The notes beneath the pieces are model-generated. The model did not search any database and was not told the DNA's origin. It was given only the letters and a program-made list of their open reading frames with translations. The translations under genes were made by a program, and so were the position numbers. Shown here piece after piece: positions 25,466 through 37,661 of a DNA stretch of 64,000 bases. The stretch's first letter is position 1. Every line of letters begins with the position of its first letter. Origin of the DNA: Trema orientale (taxonomy: Eukaryota > Streptophyta > Magnoliopsida > Rosales > Cannabaceae); assembly GCA_002914845.1 (NCBI GenBank), contig JXTC01000004.1, positions 75,693-139,692 of the forward strand, given 5' to 3'.

Positions 25466-26867
25466 TGGGAGCTTAAGCATGCAACTGATCAACTAACAAG
25501 CAATATTTCGTTAAGCATGATCATTAATATACTCCTGAAGCGCCTTATGATTATCATTTATTAAAAAGTAAAAGCCAAATTAAGCGAACGAATTAGATGA
25601 TGATCAGTTTCTCCCAAGCATAATGATTACTTATTTGAGATATGTGAAATCCACATTAAACTAATTGTAAGCAATAGTGAGTGAGAACAATATATATATA
25701 TACACCTATAATAATGTCATAATTAATTATGTAAGTAAATTAAGATAATATACAAAAGTATAACAATGATCAATTAATTAATGTACTTGCGTGTGTGTGT
25801 GTGAGTTAGCTGCAGGTCTTGCCGGAGCAGCAATCACTTGAGCGGTCATCTCCATCAAAAGATGAAGAAAGTGAAGAAAGTGGTCTCCCACTACATATAT
25901 ATAGGGAACGCACAGTGATGATCAGCTGAGCCTGAACGTCACGACAAGCAATTATACATATATGAATATATATATATATATATGATCGCATTCAACAGTT
26001 CATACACATATATATAGGGGTATATTATATGCATGTTTCATGTGTGTAAAATTAAACCCATCACGATCACGATCAACAATCTTAGAAACAGCTGCTAACC
26101 AATCACCTTTCACTTCACACCTTCTTGTAAGCACGCGTGGAATTAAGGAGCAATCGCACATATGTTCGACATTCGTATACACCTTAACTTTCTTTTTCCT
26201 TTTATTCCTCGTTTGATCGATCCCTTTTTTCTTGTTTCTGAAATATTATTATTCTTTACAAATCTGAAAATTTTGTTGATGCAAATATGTGTATATACAT
26301 ATATATATATGTGTGTATTGATCAAGAAGACACACGTTGAGATAATATAAATTATGAAACACAACGTATATAGTAATTGAACACTAAACCCTACCTAAAT
26401 CAAGCTTTCTTTACAGCAAACTTAGCTATATTAATTTATCGTCCGATTGCTTACGTAGTGCATGCACTGCACAGTCTGCACAGGTTTTAATAATTAATAA
26501 AACTAGAAAAAGAAGTATATATATATAATTTCATTTTCTTGAGTAGTTCAAGCTGCGCAAGTGAACGTAACCGATAAACAATAAAGTTGACGAAATATCA
26601 GCCAGCTACTGGAATATAAATGATGTACTACGGTTGAAAATGATACGCACTATACACATATATACATACATATATACATACATACATACATATATATAAG
26701 TAGATCTATGTACATAATAACTTGGCACCGACCAACTATGGATACGTATACAAATATACAGATATCATGTGTACTGCCACTAATATGTGTGTCATATGTG
26801 TGCGCAAGTGTGTATTACTTAGGCTTTGGTAAAGCGAAGTACAATTATTGATTAGAGGATAAACAAG
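22445..26867. other. Gene-poor intergenic DNA with microsatellites
   Basis: Contains a T run of more than 30 bases at about 22480-22515, a TA array at about 22711-22752, and many shorter TA and A tracts. Small open frames at 23199-23459, 25806-25991 and 26000-26182 (minus) show no recognisable domain. No tRNA, rRNA or conserved microRNA sequence that I know was seen. Confidence 0.5.
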
Positions 26868-26882
26868 ATGAGGGAGTGAATG

Positions 26883-27032
26883 GCCAATTAGGCTAGCTCA
26901 GTTGGTCCAAGACTTTAGGGATGTGTGTGTGAGTTTGGAGGGTCAGGGGTTCAAAATTTGGTAGTGTGTGTGATATTTTTTTTTAAATTTGTAGTAAATG
27001 GTGGTCATTAGTTAAGTTTCACTTAAAAAAAA
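26883..27032 (+). mobile_element. tRNA-derived SINE
   Basis: A pol III A box, TAGCTCAGTTGG, lies at 26894-26905 and fits TRGCNNAGYNGG exactly. About 45 bases later comes GGGTTCAAAAT (from 26948), a weakened B box. The unit ends in a short A run. Flanks ATGAGGGAGTGAATG (26868-26882) and ATGAGAGTGTGAGTG (27033-27047) agree at 12 of 15 positions, consistent with an old target duplication. It is not a tRNA gene, because it cannot form an acceptor stem. Confidence 0.7.
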
Positions 27033-27047
27033 ATGAGAGTGTGAGTG

Positions 27048-29287
27048 AGAGAGACGGAATGAATACTATGAAAAGAAACCTAATAACCGCTAAATAAACG
27101 ACAATCAAGAGTTTATATATAAATATATATGATACTTATAGATAAGAAATTTCTAAAAAAGAGATAAAAATGACTAATGAGGAGGAAATCCATTAATTAA
27201 TTTTGCCATTAAACAAAGCCAAAAATTAATAAGGACAAGTACAGTGAAGATGATCTTATAGATAGCGCGCGGATTTAGTTATTTTAAATATTAAATATTT
27301 GCAAGAGAGAGAATGAAAAGGAAATAAGTGGTGGGCCGCCTCTGTCCAGCTCCAGGCCTCCACCAAATGCCAAAATGATTTGAGACTTGAGAATTGAGAT
27401 GCATGCTATTGCAAAGTCACATATAAAAATTTGGACATGATGTATAATCATCACTTAATATTTACAATTTCATCTACATTACTTGGCAATAAGCATATTA
27501 TATATATATAATATATATATATATACGTCTATTATCTAAGCCTACCCTACCCACAAAACGACGCCCAAAAAAAAAATCCTCCAACTAGAAAGTAGGAGTG
27601 CGTACCACGTGTCAAATTCCCAACTCCATCTCAAACTTGATAAACGACAACCGCTCCAATATCGCACCCAGCTGAAACAATATTCAACATTAAGTGATGA
27701 GAAATCTGCAATGTAGTTCCACTGATCTCATCGCGACCGCACCATTTTTAGTGTTCAATATTATTGTTTATTCATTTGTCATTAGATGATGATTATATTT
27801 GTTAATTCTTTATGCTTTCTCTAATAAAACTAAAATATCTTTCACACTTACGCCACCGGCACGCTGCTACTAGTACTACTCCCTCCCTCCCAAATACAAA
27901 TGTTTGGCGGCCCACATGCATTTCTACTCCATCTCCACTTTTTAATAAGTTTCAACTTTTTTTTCTTTTCTTTTTCCTTAATCCTTACGTGTACCATCTA
28001 ATATTTCTTATAATTTTTTTTTTTTTTTGTGACTTCTTAATTAAAAAAAAAAAAAACTAAAAATGAAGAGCATAATTGATACTTAGAGCTATTTAATTAG
28101 CAGCACATACGTACCAATAGAAATACGTAGCCCACCACAAATTATGCAATCGCCACTCACACCTATTATTAGTATAAATACCAATAAACATGGCCAGAGA
28201 TGTCTCATAATATTGTTCTTTCTTAATAAGTTTTCTTATATATACCCTCTACCTATTTATGTATATGTTAGGCCCGGGATTAATAATAATCATATAACGC
28301 AGTCGAAATCCACAAGCATATGTTTGAATTACTTATTGAATCAGTAATTTTTTTACTCTATATATAAAGTCATCCGAAAGAGAGCCACTAGTCTTTAATA
28401 TATAAGACACCTAACGGGGTCGAGCCAATAAATTCTTTATAGAGTAAATACGTACAAAGAAAAAAGAATTAAATTGTAATGAAGAGAATCCAAGCATATA
28501 TATATATATCAATAAAAAGATACATGAAAGCTCGAGCCGAAAAGAATATATGTCAAAAAAGCGAGGTCTAAGAGGTAGTAGTACTAGTGGAAGAAGTTAA
28601 ATAACTCTTTATCAACTAAAAACGCATATACGCAGCCACGCGGTCAGCACAAAGCGAACTATTCTTTCGCCTTTTACTAAAGAAAAACTAAAAACGCATA
28701 TATGTTCTCTTTTTTAATGTGTGCAACAATATTAACATACACATATGATATATGCACATATATATATACACACACAAGTTGGGATGGAAAGAGATGAGTG
28801 CACGATGGCATTATGCGCACTTGAAGTCGCCAAAGAGTCCTAAAGTCTCTGAGACCAGGAAAAAAAAAGAAAAAAAAAAGGCATGCACTACCAGCCGGAC
28901 CCATGTACCTTATCTCGGTGCCTATGCCGAAAGTTCATATTTATTTTTATGGACATAAATTGGAATCCGATTGATGGGTTCTCCCTTTAATCATTCGTCT
29001 CTTTCTTATTCGGCTTATGTTTAAATAGGCGTATATAATTAACACACACACACAGAGGATATAAAGGGGAATAAGACTATCTGCTAATTAGCATCTTACT
29101 TATCTCCCCACCTTTATGATGAATATTAGTGATTAAATAGCATGCAATGATAATATACGATTGTCATATCGAATTTCGGCGATACGAATGTTGAAAACTA
29201 CAGTCCAAAATCAATATTTATTAACTAGAAGAATATAGGAATAATCGTTTTTGCAATACTAGCTAGGACAAGCTCGGGCACCCTAGT
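27048..29287. other. AT-rich intergenic DNA, no gene seen
   Basis: Short TA arrays (about 27495-27525 and 28497-28510) and A/T tracts. The open frames are short and without family resemblance. Confidence 0.5.
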
Positions 29288-30056
29288 TAGGGCTGGCAAT
29301 TCGTGACACAACACTACTCGAAACTCGTACGAAATTAACGGGTTTGAGTTTAGCTTAATTGTGTTTATATCGTGTTCGGGTTGGAGATATTGACCCGTTT
29401 ATATTCGGATTGAACCCGCCAACACGAAAAATGACATGTTTAATAAACGGGTCGTTTCATATCGTGTCAACCTGTTTATAAACAGGTCGTGTCCGTGTCG
29501 TAATTTCTGACTCGTTTATTAAATTAAAGAGAAATTTAGGTGGATGACCAATATTTTAAATTTGATTAAGCAGGTGTCCACCTTTTAAATTTTATAGCTA
29601 AATGTCTAGGTATATATATTTTTACACTTAGTAGATATATTTATTTACCAATTTCAGTTATTGCACTGAAATATATTGGGTATATAATTTTTTATATTTG
29701 GTATATAAAATTTTACAATTTGTATATAAACATATATACCGGACATTTTACTATAACATTAGATAAAGGGATATTTACTTAAATTAGGCCCAAAATTTAG
29801 TCATATTTCTATAAGGCCCTTTATTAAACAAGTCATATTCGGGTCTAAGGTCGTGGGTCACGTGTCACGGGTCAATATGACATGTTTAATCAACGGGTTA
29901 CACGGGTCATGTCGTGTCAACCCGTTTATAAACGGGTAGTGTTCGCGTCATAATTTCTGAGCTGTTTATTAAACGGGTCGGGTTGAGCATTTATTTGTTA
30001 TACACATACATTGACATGATACGAACACGACATATGGACACGAATTGCCAGTCCTA
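29288..30056. mobile_element. Non-autonomous hAT element, relative of 904-1518
   Basis: It begins TAGGGCTGGCAATTCGTG and ends CACGAATTGCCAGTCCTA, a near-perfect inverted pair. The flanking octamers ACCCTAGT and ACATTAGC match at only 5 of 8 positions, so the target duplication has decayed. The interior has ACGGGTC and AACCCGTTTATAAACGGG phrases like the 904-1518 element, plus an AT-rich segment at about 29530-29820. Confidence 0.75.
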
Positions 30057-30905
30057 ACATTAGCTTAGCTCTATTACTTTCACTACTTATCTATTTTTCT
30101 TTTTTTCTTTTATTTAATTGAAATTCTTTAGACAACTCATAAATTCACCTTCGCATTCTACTAAACATCATCACTCTTCTTTTCTTTCTTTTTTTTTTTT
30201 GGGGCCCCTTTTACTTAGTGATCATTCGACAAGTTATTCTTGCTAATATACTAGAGAAATATTGAAAGTAATATATTCTACCAACATTAGCGCATGGGAT
30301 ATATCTTTGTTCTCCGTAGTGTATTATAATCACAATTAACTAGAAGAGTACCAAATATATATTTGCATTCTGAGTACTATGTATATATTGGAGATATGGA
30401 ATATAGGCACGGGAAGGAATATTAATAGGCCAATGAAGGGGCAACAAAATAATCAAAAAACAAAGACGAATCAATTTAAGATAGAACAAAGATGAAGTTA
30501 TTGGATTGTTCGGAGATCAATCGATTTGAAACATTTTAATGGATTTTCTACACGCACGTGCAAACGAAGAAGAGGAGAATATATGGAAGATACACATTTT
30601 GTGCTATAATTAATGTACTGTCTTCTCAATAAGCTTCAGTTAACATGGCTTTTTCACTGCTAGTGCTTGACCTTAGGTCTCATCCCGAGTCTGATCAAGA
30701 CACATGATATGATCAAAAGGCATATATAAGGCATGTCATTGTCCTAGAAAACGCTGAAAAAGCTCGTGAAAATAACCATTATATCTTATCTTTAAATGAT
30801 TATTTTTTGTAACACAACTGATTTCCTATATATCCTTATTAGCTCGCTCAAGTATATATGCAGTCTCTGAAACATTACCCTCACTAATTATTAGTTATAC
30901 CCCTA

Positions 30906-30945
<40 letters not shown>

Positions 30946-31616
30946 CAGTACCAGTATAGTTCAATTGGAATTAGTTTAGTATATTTTACATGCTTTGTTG
31001 ATATTATATATGGTGGGAAGCACCATAATTCTCCACTAGACTTCAAAACACATCCTATATATATATATATATATGTATATTTAATTCTCAGTTAAAATTT
31101 CAACTTGCAATAGAAACTAATTAATTAGCACTTGGCAAAGTGAAATAGCTGAACTAAATATATGGATGGCCTGAAATTTCAGCTGGGACACAGTGTCTAG
31201 AAATATTATTCAGCATTAATACCGGTTGGTTTCGCCAGTTAATTAACGTATGAGAATAACTAAATGATTATGACGCTGGCAATACATTTTTCGGTTAGTT
31301 TTGCAATTGTAATACTAATCAGCAGTACTTACGGAGTGTTACATATATATATACACACACACAAATATATAGATGACTCGATATATAGGGTGGGGGAGAG
31401 AGAGACATTGAGAGGATTCAAATAAAGGGAAAGTAGAAGTGAGGTTAAAATATAAAAGTGGTTAATTAAGAGTTAGTGTTTAGAATAAATAATTAAGAGG
31501 AAAAGGGAATTAAGTGGGGTCGCAGTCACACCATAGTGGGCATAGAATGGAAGACTAACAGGGGAGGGGACATGGGACATAAGACATTCTCGTTTGAGAG
31601 TCTCTGTCTCTCTCTG
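30057..31616. other. Intergenic DNA upstream of ABCG14
   Basis: AT-rich, with TA arrays at about 30911-30941 and 31055-31075. It presumably contains distal control sequence of the ABCG14 gene, but no specific site could be named. Confidence 0.4.
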
Positions 31617-31624
31617 CTATATAA
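31617..31624 (+). promoter_or_regulatory. Probable TATA box of ABCG14
   Basis: CTATATAA follows a CT-rich tract (TCTCTGTCTCTCTCTG) and lies 110 bases before the start codon, a good spacing for a plant core promoter with a short 5' UTR. The transcription start is inferred at about 31650. Confidence 0.55.
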
Positions 31625-31733
31625 CTCTAGTCTTTCCGGTTCAATTTGGGATGGACGCCAAACTTAAAAATTTAATTAAGTAACATTTTCTACTACTACT
31701 ACTACTACTACTATCATTTTGGAAGCTCGTAAG

Positions 31734-34336
31734 ATGTCTGACACTACTACTACTACTACTACCTGTACTACTACTACTTCTTCTGCTGATACAACTACTA
31801 CTAGTAATTCTTGTGCTGCGGCGCCTGTCCTTGCCTACCCTGCATCCTCTCTTCCACAGTCTCTTCTACAACTTTCTTTCTTCCCAATTACTTTGAAGGT
31901 ATTCTTTCCTCTGCTCTCTCTGTTCCTCGTCCGTATGTCAGATTAGTTGCATTCTAATGTAACCAGATCACCTCTTTTTTTTTTTTTTTTTTAACTTTCT
32001 CCTTAGCAGTTTGAGGAGGTTGTGTACAAAGTTAAAATTGAGCAGAAAGATGGATCATCGTCATCGAGCTGCTGGGGTAGTACTAGCACTAGTACTAGTG
32101 CTAGTAGCAGAGACAAAGACAGAGAGAAGACCATCCTGAATGGTATAACAGGTATGGTTTGCCCAGGTGAGATACTTGCCATGTTAGGCCCTTCCGGCAG
32201 TGGCAAAACCACCCTTCTCACCGCTCTCGGCGGCCGTCTCTCCGGTAAGACCTTGTCCGGAAAGATCACTTACAACTCTCTGCCATTCTCCGGTTCCATC
32301 AAACGCCGAACCGGCTTTGTCGCCCAGGACGACGTCCTCTACCCTCATCTCACCGTAGCCGAGACTCTTCTCTTCACTGCTCTGCTAAGACTACCCACTA
32401 GCTTGTCCCACGAGGACAAGCTCCGCCATGTCGACCACGTAATTGCGGAGCTGGGCCTGACTCGGTGCCGGAACAGCATGATTGGAGGCCCACTCTTCCG
32501 AGGAATATCAGGTGGGGAGAAGAAGAGGGTGAGCATAGGGCAGGAAATGCTAATCAACCCAAGCTTACTGTTGCTGGACGAGCCCACCTCGGGTTTGGAC
32601 TCCACCACGGCTCAATGGATTCTGACCACTCTTAAAAGGCTTGCCAGCGGGGGTCGTACTGTTGTGACCACTATTCACCAGCCCTCTAGCCGACTCTACC
32701 ACATGTTTGACAAAGTAATTCTTCTTTCTGAGGGCTCTCCTATCTACAATGGTCCTGCTTCTGGCGCCTTGGACTATTTTTCCTCCGTTGGTTTCTCCAC
32801 GTCCATCACCGTCAATCCGGCTGACCTCTTATTGGATCTAGCCAACGGTACTAATTTTAGTCAATTTCTTATATAAAATATTAGTATCTTCTCCATTCAC
32901 GACCACGATTAATTGATTTCCTCATCAAGCTATCTAGCTAGCTAGCGCGATCAGTCCTAATTACATATGAACAATCGCTATTGCAGGAATCGCCCCGGAT
33001 TCCAGACATGCAACGGAACATAGCGAGAACTTGGAACAAGAGAAGAAGAGGGTGAGGGAAGCTCTGATTTCTGCTTATGACAAAAATATCTCTGCGAGGT
33101 TGAAAGCCCAACTTTGTGGTTCGGATGCCAACAACAATACTAGTTATACAAAAGATCATGCATCCGCAAGTAAGTTAACCAAACCAGTAATTCTCTAGAT
33201 ACAATTACAATACATATCTCTCTGTTATAATTATCTATTATCCATGCTAATGATATGTCTGATGTTCAACCCGGATCCATACTAATTTCTAGCTAGCTAG
33301 CTTGCTCGTGTTTAACACTGCTACTACTGCTAGCTAGTAGCCTAGTACTGATCACCATAGCGCTAATATTGCAGGATACAAGAATATGATGCAAGCAGGG
33401 CAATGGTACACCAGCTGGTGGCACCAGTTCAAAGTGTTGCTTCAAAGAGGGTTAAAGGAGCGGAGGCATGAAACCTTCAACAGGCTAAGAATTTTCCAGG
33501 TTATAAGTGTGGCGGTGCTGGGTGGACTCCTGTGGTGGCGCACCCCAACATCTCACATCGAAGACCGGGTAATTAAGATACTCATCTTGCTGTTGTGCTT
33601 GATCATATAGCAGTTATATAGATAGATAGCTAGGTAGTGATGAGACTATATTAATTAATTCACTCGATTAACTGCATGTATGCAGATTGCTTTGCTCTTC
33701 TTCTTCTCTGTCTTCTGGGGTTTCTACCCGCTCTACAATGCAGTGTTCACATTCCCACAGGAAAGAACAATGCTGATAAAGGAACGTTCCTCCGGCATGT
33801 ACAGGCTCTCTTCCTACTTCCTGGCCAAGACAGTTGGAGACCTACCGCTGGAGCTGGCCCTCCCAACGGCATTCGTCTTCATAATCTATTGGATGGGAGG
33901 CCTCAAACCCGATCCCTTCACATTCATCCTCTCCCTGCTTGTGGTCCTCTACAATGTGCTGGTGTCCCAGAGTCTTGGCTTAGCCATTGGTGCCATTCTC
34001 ATGGACATAAAGCAGGCCACCACCTTAGCCTCCGTCACCACGCTCGTCTTTCTGATCGCTGGCGGATACTACGTTCAGCAGATTCCGGCCTTCATTGTGT
34101 GGCTCAAGTACTTAAGCTACAGCTACTACTGCTACAAGCTTCTGCTGGGGGTTCAATACAAGGAAGGGGATTTGTACGAATGCTCAAAGGGGGTGTGGTG
34201 CCCCGTTTCCGGTTTCCCTGCCATCAAATCTATGGGGCTCGGCAATCTCTGGATGGATGTCTTGGTTATGGCCCTAATGCTAGTGGGTTATCGCTTCCTT
34301 GCTTATCTGGCACTCCAACGAGTGCGGTTGAGGTAA
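31734..34336 (+). CDS. ABCG14: ABCG14-like half-size ABC transporter (cytokinin export)
   Basis: Five exons: 31734-31898, 32010-32847, 32987-33169, 33375-33568 and 33686-34336, all joined in frame, giving 676 residues. Seen in the protein: a low-complexity Thr-rich N-terminus, ATPase domain with Walker A GPSGSGKT (about 115-122), signature ISGGE (221-225), Walker B LLLLDEP (241-247) and H-loop TIHQPSS, then an ABC2-type membrane domain, ending RVRLR. Order and length fit a plant ABCG half transporter, and the sequence agrees closely with Arabidopsis ABCG14. That protein acts at the plasma membrane, probably as a dimer, and loads root-made trans-zeatin cytokinins into xylem; this function is carried over by homology. 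The ATG at 31734 is the first ATG in frame. Introns are 111-205 bp. Orthology is strong, but a close paralogue cannot be excluded. Confidence 0.95.
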
Positions 34337-34626
34337 AACACACGATTGATATATACATGATGACATACATAATTCACCCGTGGGAGCTTGCTGCCTTCAT
34401 GATGATTGATGACCATTAATGCAATGGAGTTTTGTCGACCAATAGCACTAGTACTCCTTTGATCACATTCATCGTCAATATTTGATATTGATATTGATAT
34501 TGATTGAGGAATAATGTGATGTGATCATAACGAATTAAAGGGTTAATTCATAGGTGGATTAAATTTTTTTTATTCGACTAATTACCTACTTTATTTCTCT
34601 CCTTTTTTATTTCTCTTTATACTTTC

Positions 34627-34667
<41 letters not shown>

Positions 34668-35302
34668 AGAGAGAGAGATGGCTCTGACATAGATCAGATG
34701 TTGGATGCATATTATTGATGCATGTATGATGTGCAGCCTTTTTGATCTATCTAGTTTAGATTATTACATGAGATCAGATAAACATGTTGGTCATGACAAG
34801 AAGGTTGTAGCTAGTTTCAGTCTCAGAATATGCTTTGCATGTGAAATGTTATCAATTTAGTGACAATGAAAAAGGGAAAAAGAACAACAGAATATATGCG
34901 AGTTCCTTAAATTTTAGAGTATCTTAAATAAAATGATAAATAAGGAGCGGAGGGATATTTGTGGGACTTTCCCAACCACATAACATGAACACATGATCTG
35001 TCCAACAGTACTTATGTCCTGCAACTGCAACTATAAGTGCTTCAAAAAGAATATCGAGAGAGAGAGAGAGAGGCCACTTTGTTATTCTACTTGTTTTTGT
35101 TTCTAATAAAATAGAACAAACATGTCTCAGTGATTATAGAGCACCTGATGCTGATATTTAAATCCAAAAGATTAAAGAGAGGAAGAAACTTATTATTATT
35201 ATTATTTTTATTTGCATAACTAATATGTGTTTATGATGCCATCGTCTTTTTTCAGTTCTTGGATTGTGAAATTGAGTGATATTATTTCGATAGATATTAC
35301 GT
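34337..35302. other. 3' flank of ABCG14 and intergenic DNA
   Basis: Includes the 3' UTR (end not determined), a TA array at about 34633-34664 and a GA array at about 35051-35072. Nothing else was recognised. Confidence 0.45.
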
Positions 35303-35717
35303 TGATGCAGTCAATTTCGTGTTTTGTGCTCTTCTTCTACTGGTTTGTTCAACATGACACGATAGCACGACTCAAAATTTACATATTTAGTTGACACTTA
35401 ACACGAAATTGCTCAAATTGACACTATTAATTAATTTGTTTACTAAAAATATTATAAAATACTAAATAATTACTTCATAAAATATATATTTAATGAACTT
35501 CTTGTAAATAAAATTAAAAATAATAAACTAATGAGTTTATTTACCTTAATAAAGTAAAATTAAAGTTAAAAAATCAAGCAAATGAATAATTACAATATTT
35601 AAAAGTGTTGTGACATGTCAATGAATGATATTTTCATTAAACATGTAACTCATAGGTAATACGAAACTCGCATGATATAAATGGGTCGACACGAAATGAC
35701 ACGAATTGTCGACTCTA
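35303..35717. mobile_element. Decayed hAT-like element, third family member
   Basis: The right end GACACGAATTGTCGACTCTA is close to the inverted tip of the other two elements. The left end TGATGCAGTCAATTTCGTG is a worn counterpart. Internal ACATGACACG and GGGTCGACACGAAATGACAC phrases fit. No target duplication was seen. Confidence 0.45.
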
Positions 35718-36463
35718 AATGTACAAGAGATATCAACTAGTTTTGTAAAAGCATCTGAACCGATTTTTCAAAATATAACAGTAGATAAGAATATGATCAA
35801 AAACGTTACTGATCAAAAAATTGGGACGAATTTACTAAAGAATAATTGTCTTGTCAGATAATTCTTAAACTGTGTCAGATAATTACTATCATATATAGTA
35901 TATTTACACGTATATGATAGTAATTATAGAACAGTAGAAGAAATATATGCTAAATAGTCTATAATCCAGTAGGTGTTTTTTTTTCACCTATCTATAGATA
36001 ATTTTTCTTTAACCATTGGATTATATTATGTAACAGTTACTATAATTTGAGTAGTTGGACAAATATTAATAAAACTAAATGCACATTATTTAATATTTTT
36101 CTCTCTTCATTTTTTATTATGAAAAAAATGTGTGTGATGAATTTTAATTAAACAAAACAATACCTATAGATAGGTAAAAATAAATAAAACTACTAGACTG
36201 GTGCCCATGTTAAATACCCCTAAATAACAGTTAAAAGCTATCAACTATTCACTCAATCATATTATATAATATAATCAGAAAATTAAGAGAATTGTAAAAA
36301 ACAACTAGTAGAAGAAGAGCACAAAATCCTACTCCAAGGAAAGTTTACATAGCAAGAATTAATTATTGGAAGAACATCTTTCACAAAGCAATGGGCCAGT
36401 AATTTTAATTATGTCCCCAAAAATTTGAACCCATAATCTCTTAGTTAGTCTTAAGGCCGATAT

Positions 36464-36641
36464 CCTGGGCTAATTGGAATAGTTGTTACAAGGATGTTAG
36501 ACTCTTAAATAAGAGGTCATGAAATTCGAATTGTGGATACATCACTTTGAGGAATGAGAGTACTCAAAACTAAATCCAATGAAGTGGTAGATCCTATCAA
36601 GTGAGCACATGATCTTCCAACCAAAAAAAAAAAAAAAAAAA
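36464..36641 (+). mobile_element. Probable tRNA-derived SINE remnant
   Basis: It starts CCTGGGCTAATTGGAATAGT, a worn A box, followed by GAGGTCATGAAATTCGAATT, which resembles the common SINE B box GGTCATGAGTTCGAATC. It ends in a 19-base A tail at 36623-36641. Target duplications are not clear. Confidence 0.5.
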
Positions 36642-37661
36642 CGTTGACGTTTTTCATCTCATCAAGTGAGTATTAGTTGAATAAATAACGGATGGGCCAT
36701 CGTTTTGTGGAAGATGTTCTTCTAACATTTATTTCTCACTCGACAATCTTAGTTACAATACTTTCTCACTTATATAATATAGTTATATCTTTAAAGATAA
36801 GTCAATTATGAGCGATATATATAGTTATGAGTAATACTAAGAAGACAAAAAATTTACATACAATAATGTGCTATTGATGAATGATTTTTCAAATAAGATC
36901 TCATCATGTATATAGATGGCTAAAAGAATATGTCACATCATTGCGTATGTTTGGTTTATATTTTATGTGTTTCTATCATTAATCTATAGTTATATCAACA
37001 ATCTAATCTAATTAACTCAAAGGAAAGGACGGGACGATAAGATGATATCATAATTATTAGTAGTAATGTAGTATACATAAATCATGAAAAAAAATAAATA
37101 AATATTAAGAAGTAGGTGAGAGTAAATAAATGAAATGGAGAAGGTGTATATTGTAAGAATGGTGTGGTGCGGATGCAGAGTAAGAGCAAAAAGAGCGAAG
37201 AGGCAGGGAGGTTGTGACAGAGGTCTAGATTATTAATCATGTGCCATTTGCCAAAAAGCAAAAAAAATATATATATATATACATAATTAAAATGAATTGG
37301 TCCAGTGGAAGTGGAAGTGGAGTGGAAAACGACAAGCGAACCTCTGATCTGAAGGAATTCGTACAGCTACAATCTCCGAGTCAGCAGCAATCAGCGTGAG
37401 TCACCCCACCATGGCTTCAAATTCAATCGTGACCGGTCTGAGCTGAGCTGAGCTTAGCTTTGCTTGATAGTAGATAGACCAAAGTGAGTCACCCCACAAC
37501 AAAACACGCAAAGCGGGAAGTCCGTGTGTTTTGGGCTTCTTTTTTTTTTTAAAAAATATATATATTCTTCAGAACTTTGGGCCTAAACCCATTGATTGAG
37601 ATCAAATTGGATCGATTCCAACCGCCAAAGGGGCTCGACCCGACCCGACCCGAAGGAGGCG
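36642..37661. promoter_or_regulatory. Intergenic region and upstream region of the F-box gene
   Basis: AT-rich to about 37280, then more balanced and rich in GA and AGTCACCCCAC phrases (the last occurs twice, near 37398 and 37486). The proximal part likely contains promoter and 5' UTR of the F-box gene. No specific binding site could be assigned with confidence. Confidence 0.4.

Noticed and set aside
25806..26182. Two adjacent minus-strand frames ending in Cys/Ser-rich residues
   Set aside because: The starts are TA-microsatellite translations (runs of Tyr-Ile). No splice-consistent join or family was seen.
26883..26965. tRNA gene
   Set aside because: A and B boxes are present, but there is no pairable acceptor stem or anticodon arm, and the unit ends in an A tail with flanking duplications, so it is a SINE.
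22445..31616. Conserved microRNA precursors
   Set aside because: I looked for familiar mature sequences (miR156, 159, 160, 164, 166, 167, 169, 171, 172, 390, 396 and others) and saw none. New hairpins cannot be judged without folding and small RNA data.
31719..31733. In-frame extension upstream of the ABCG14 ATG
   Set aside because: It begins with TTG, not ATG. The first in-frame ATG is 31734.
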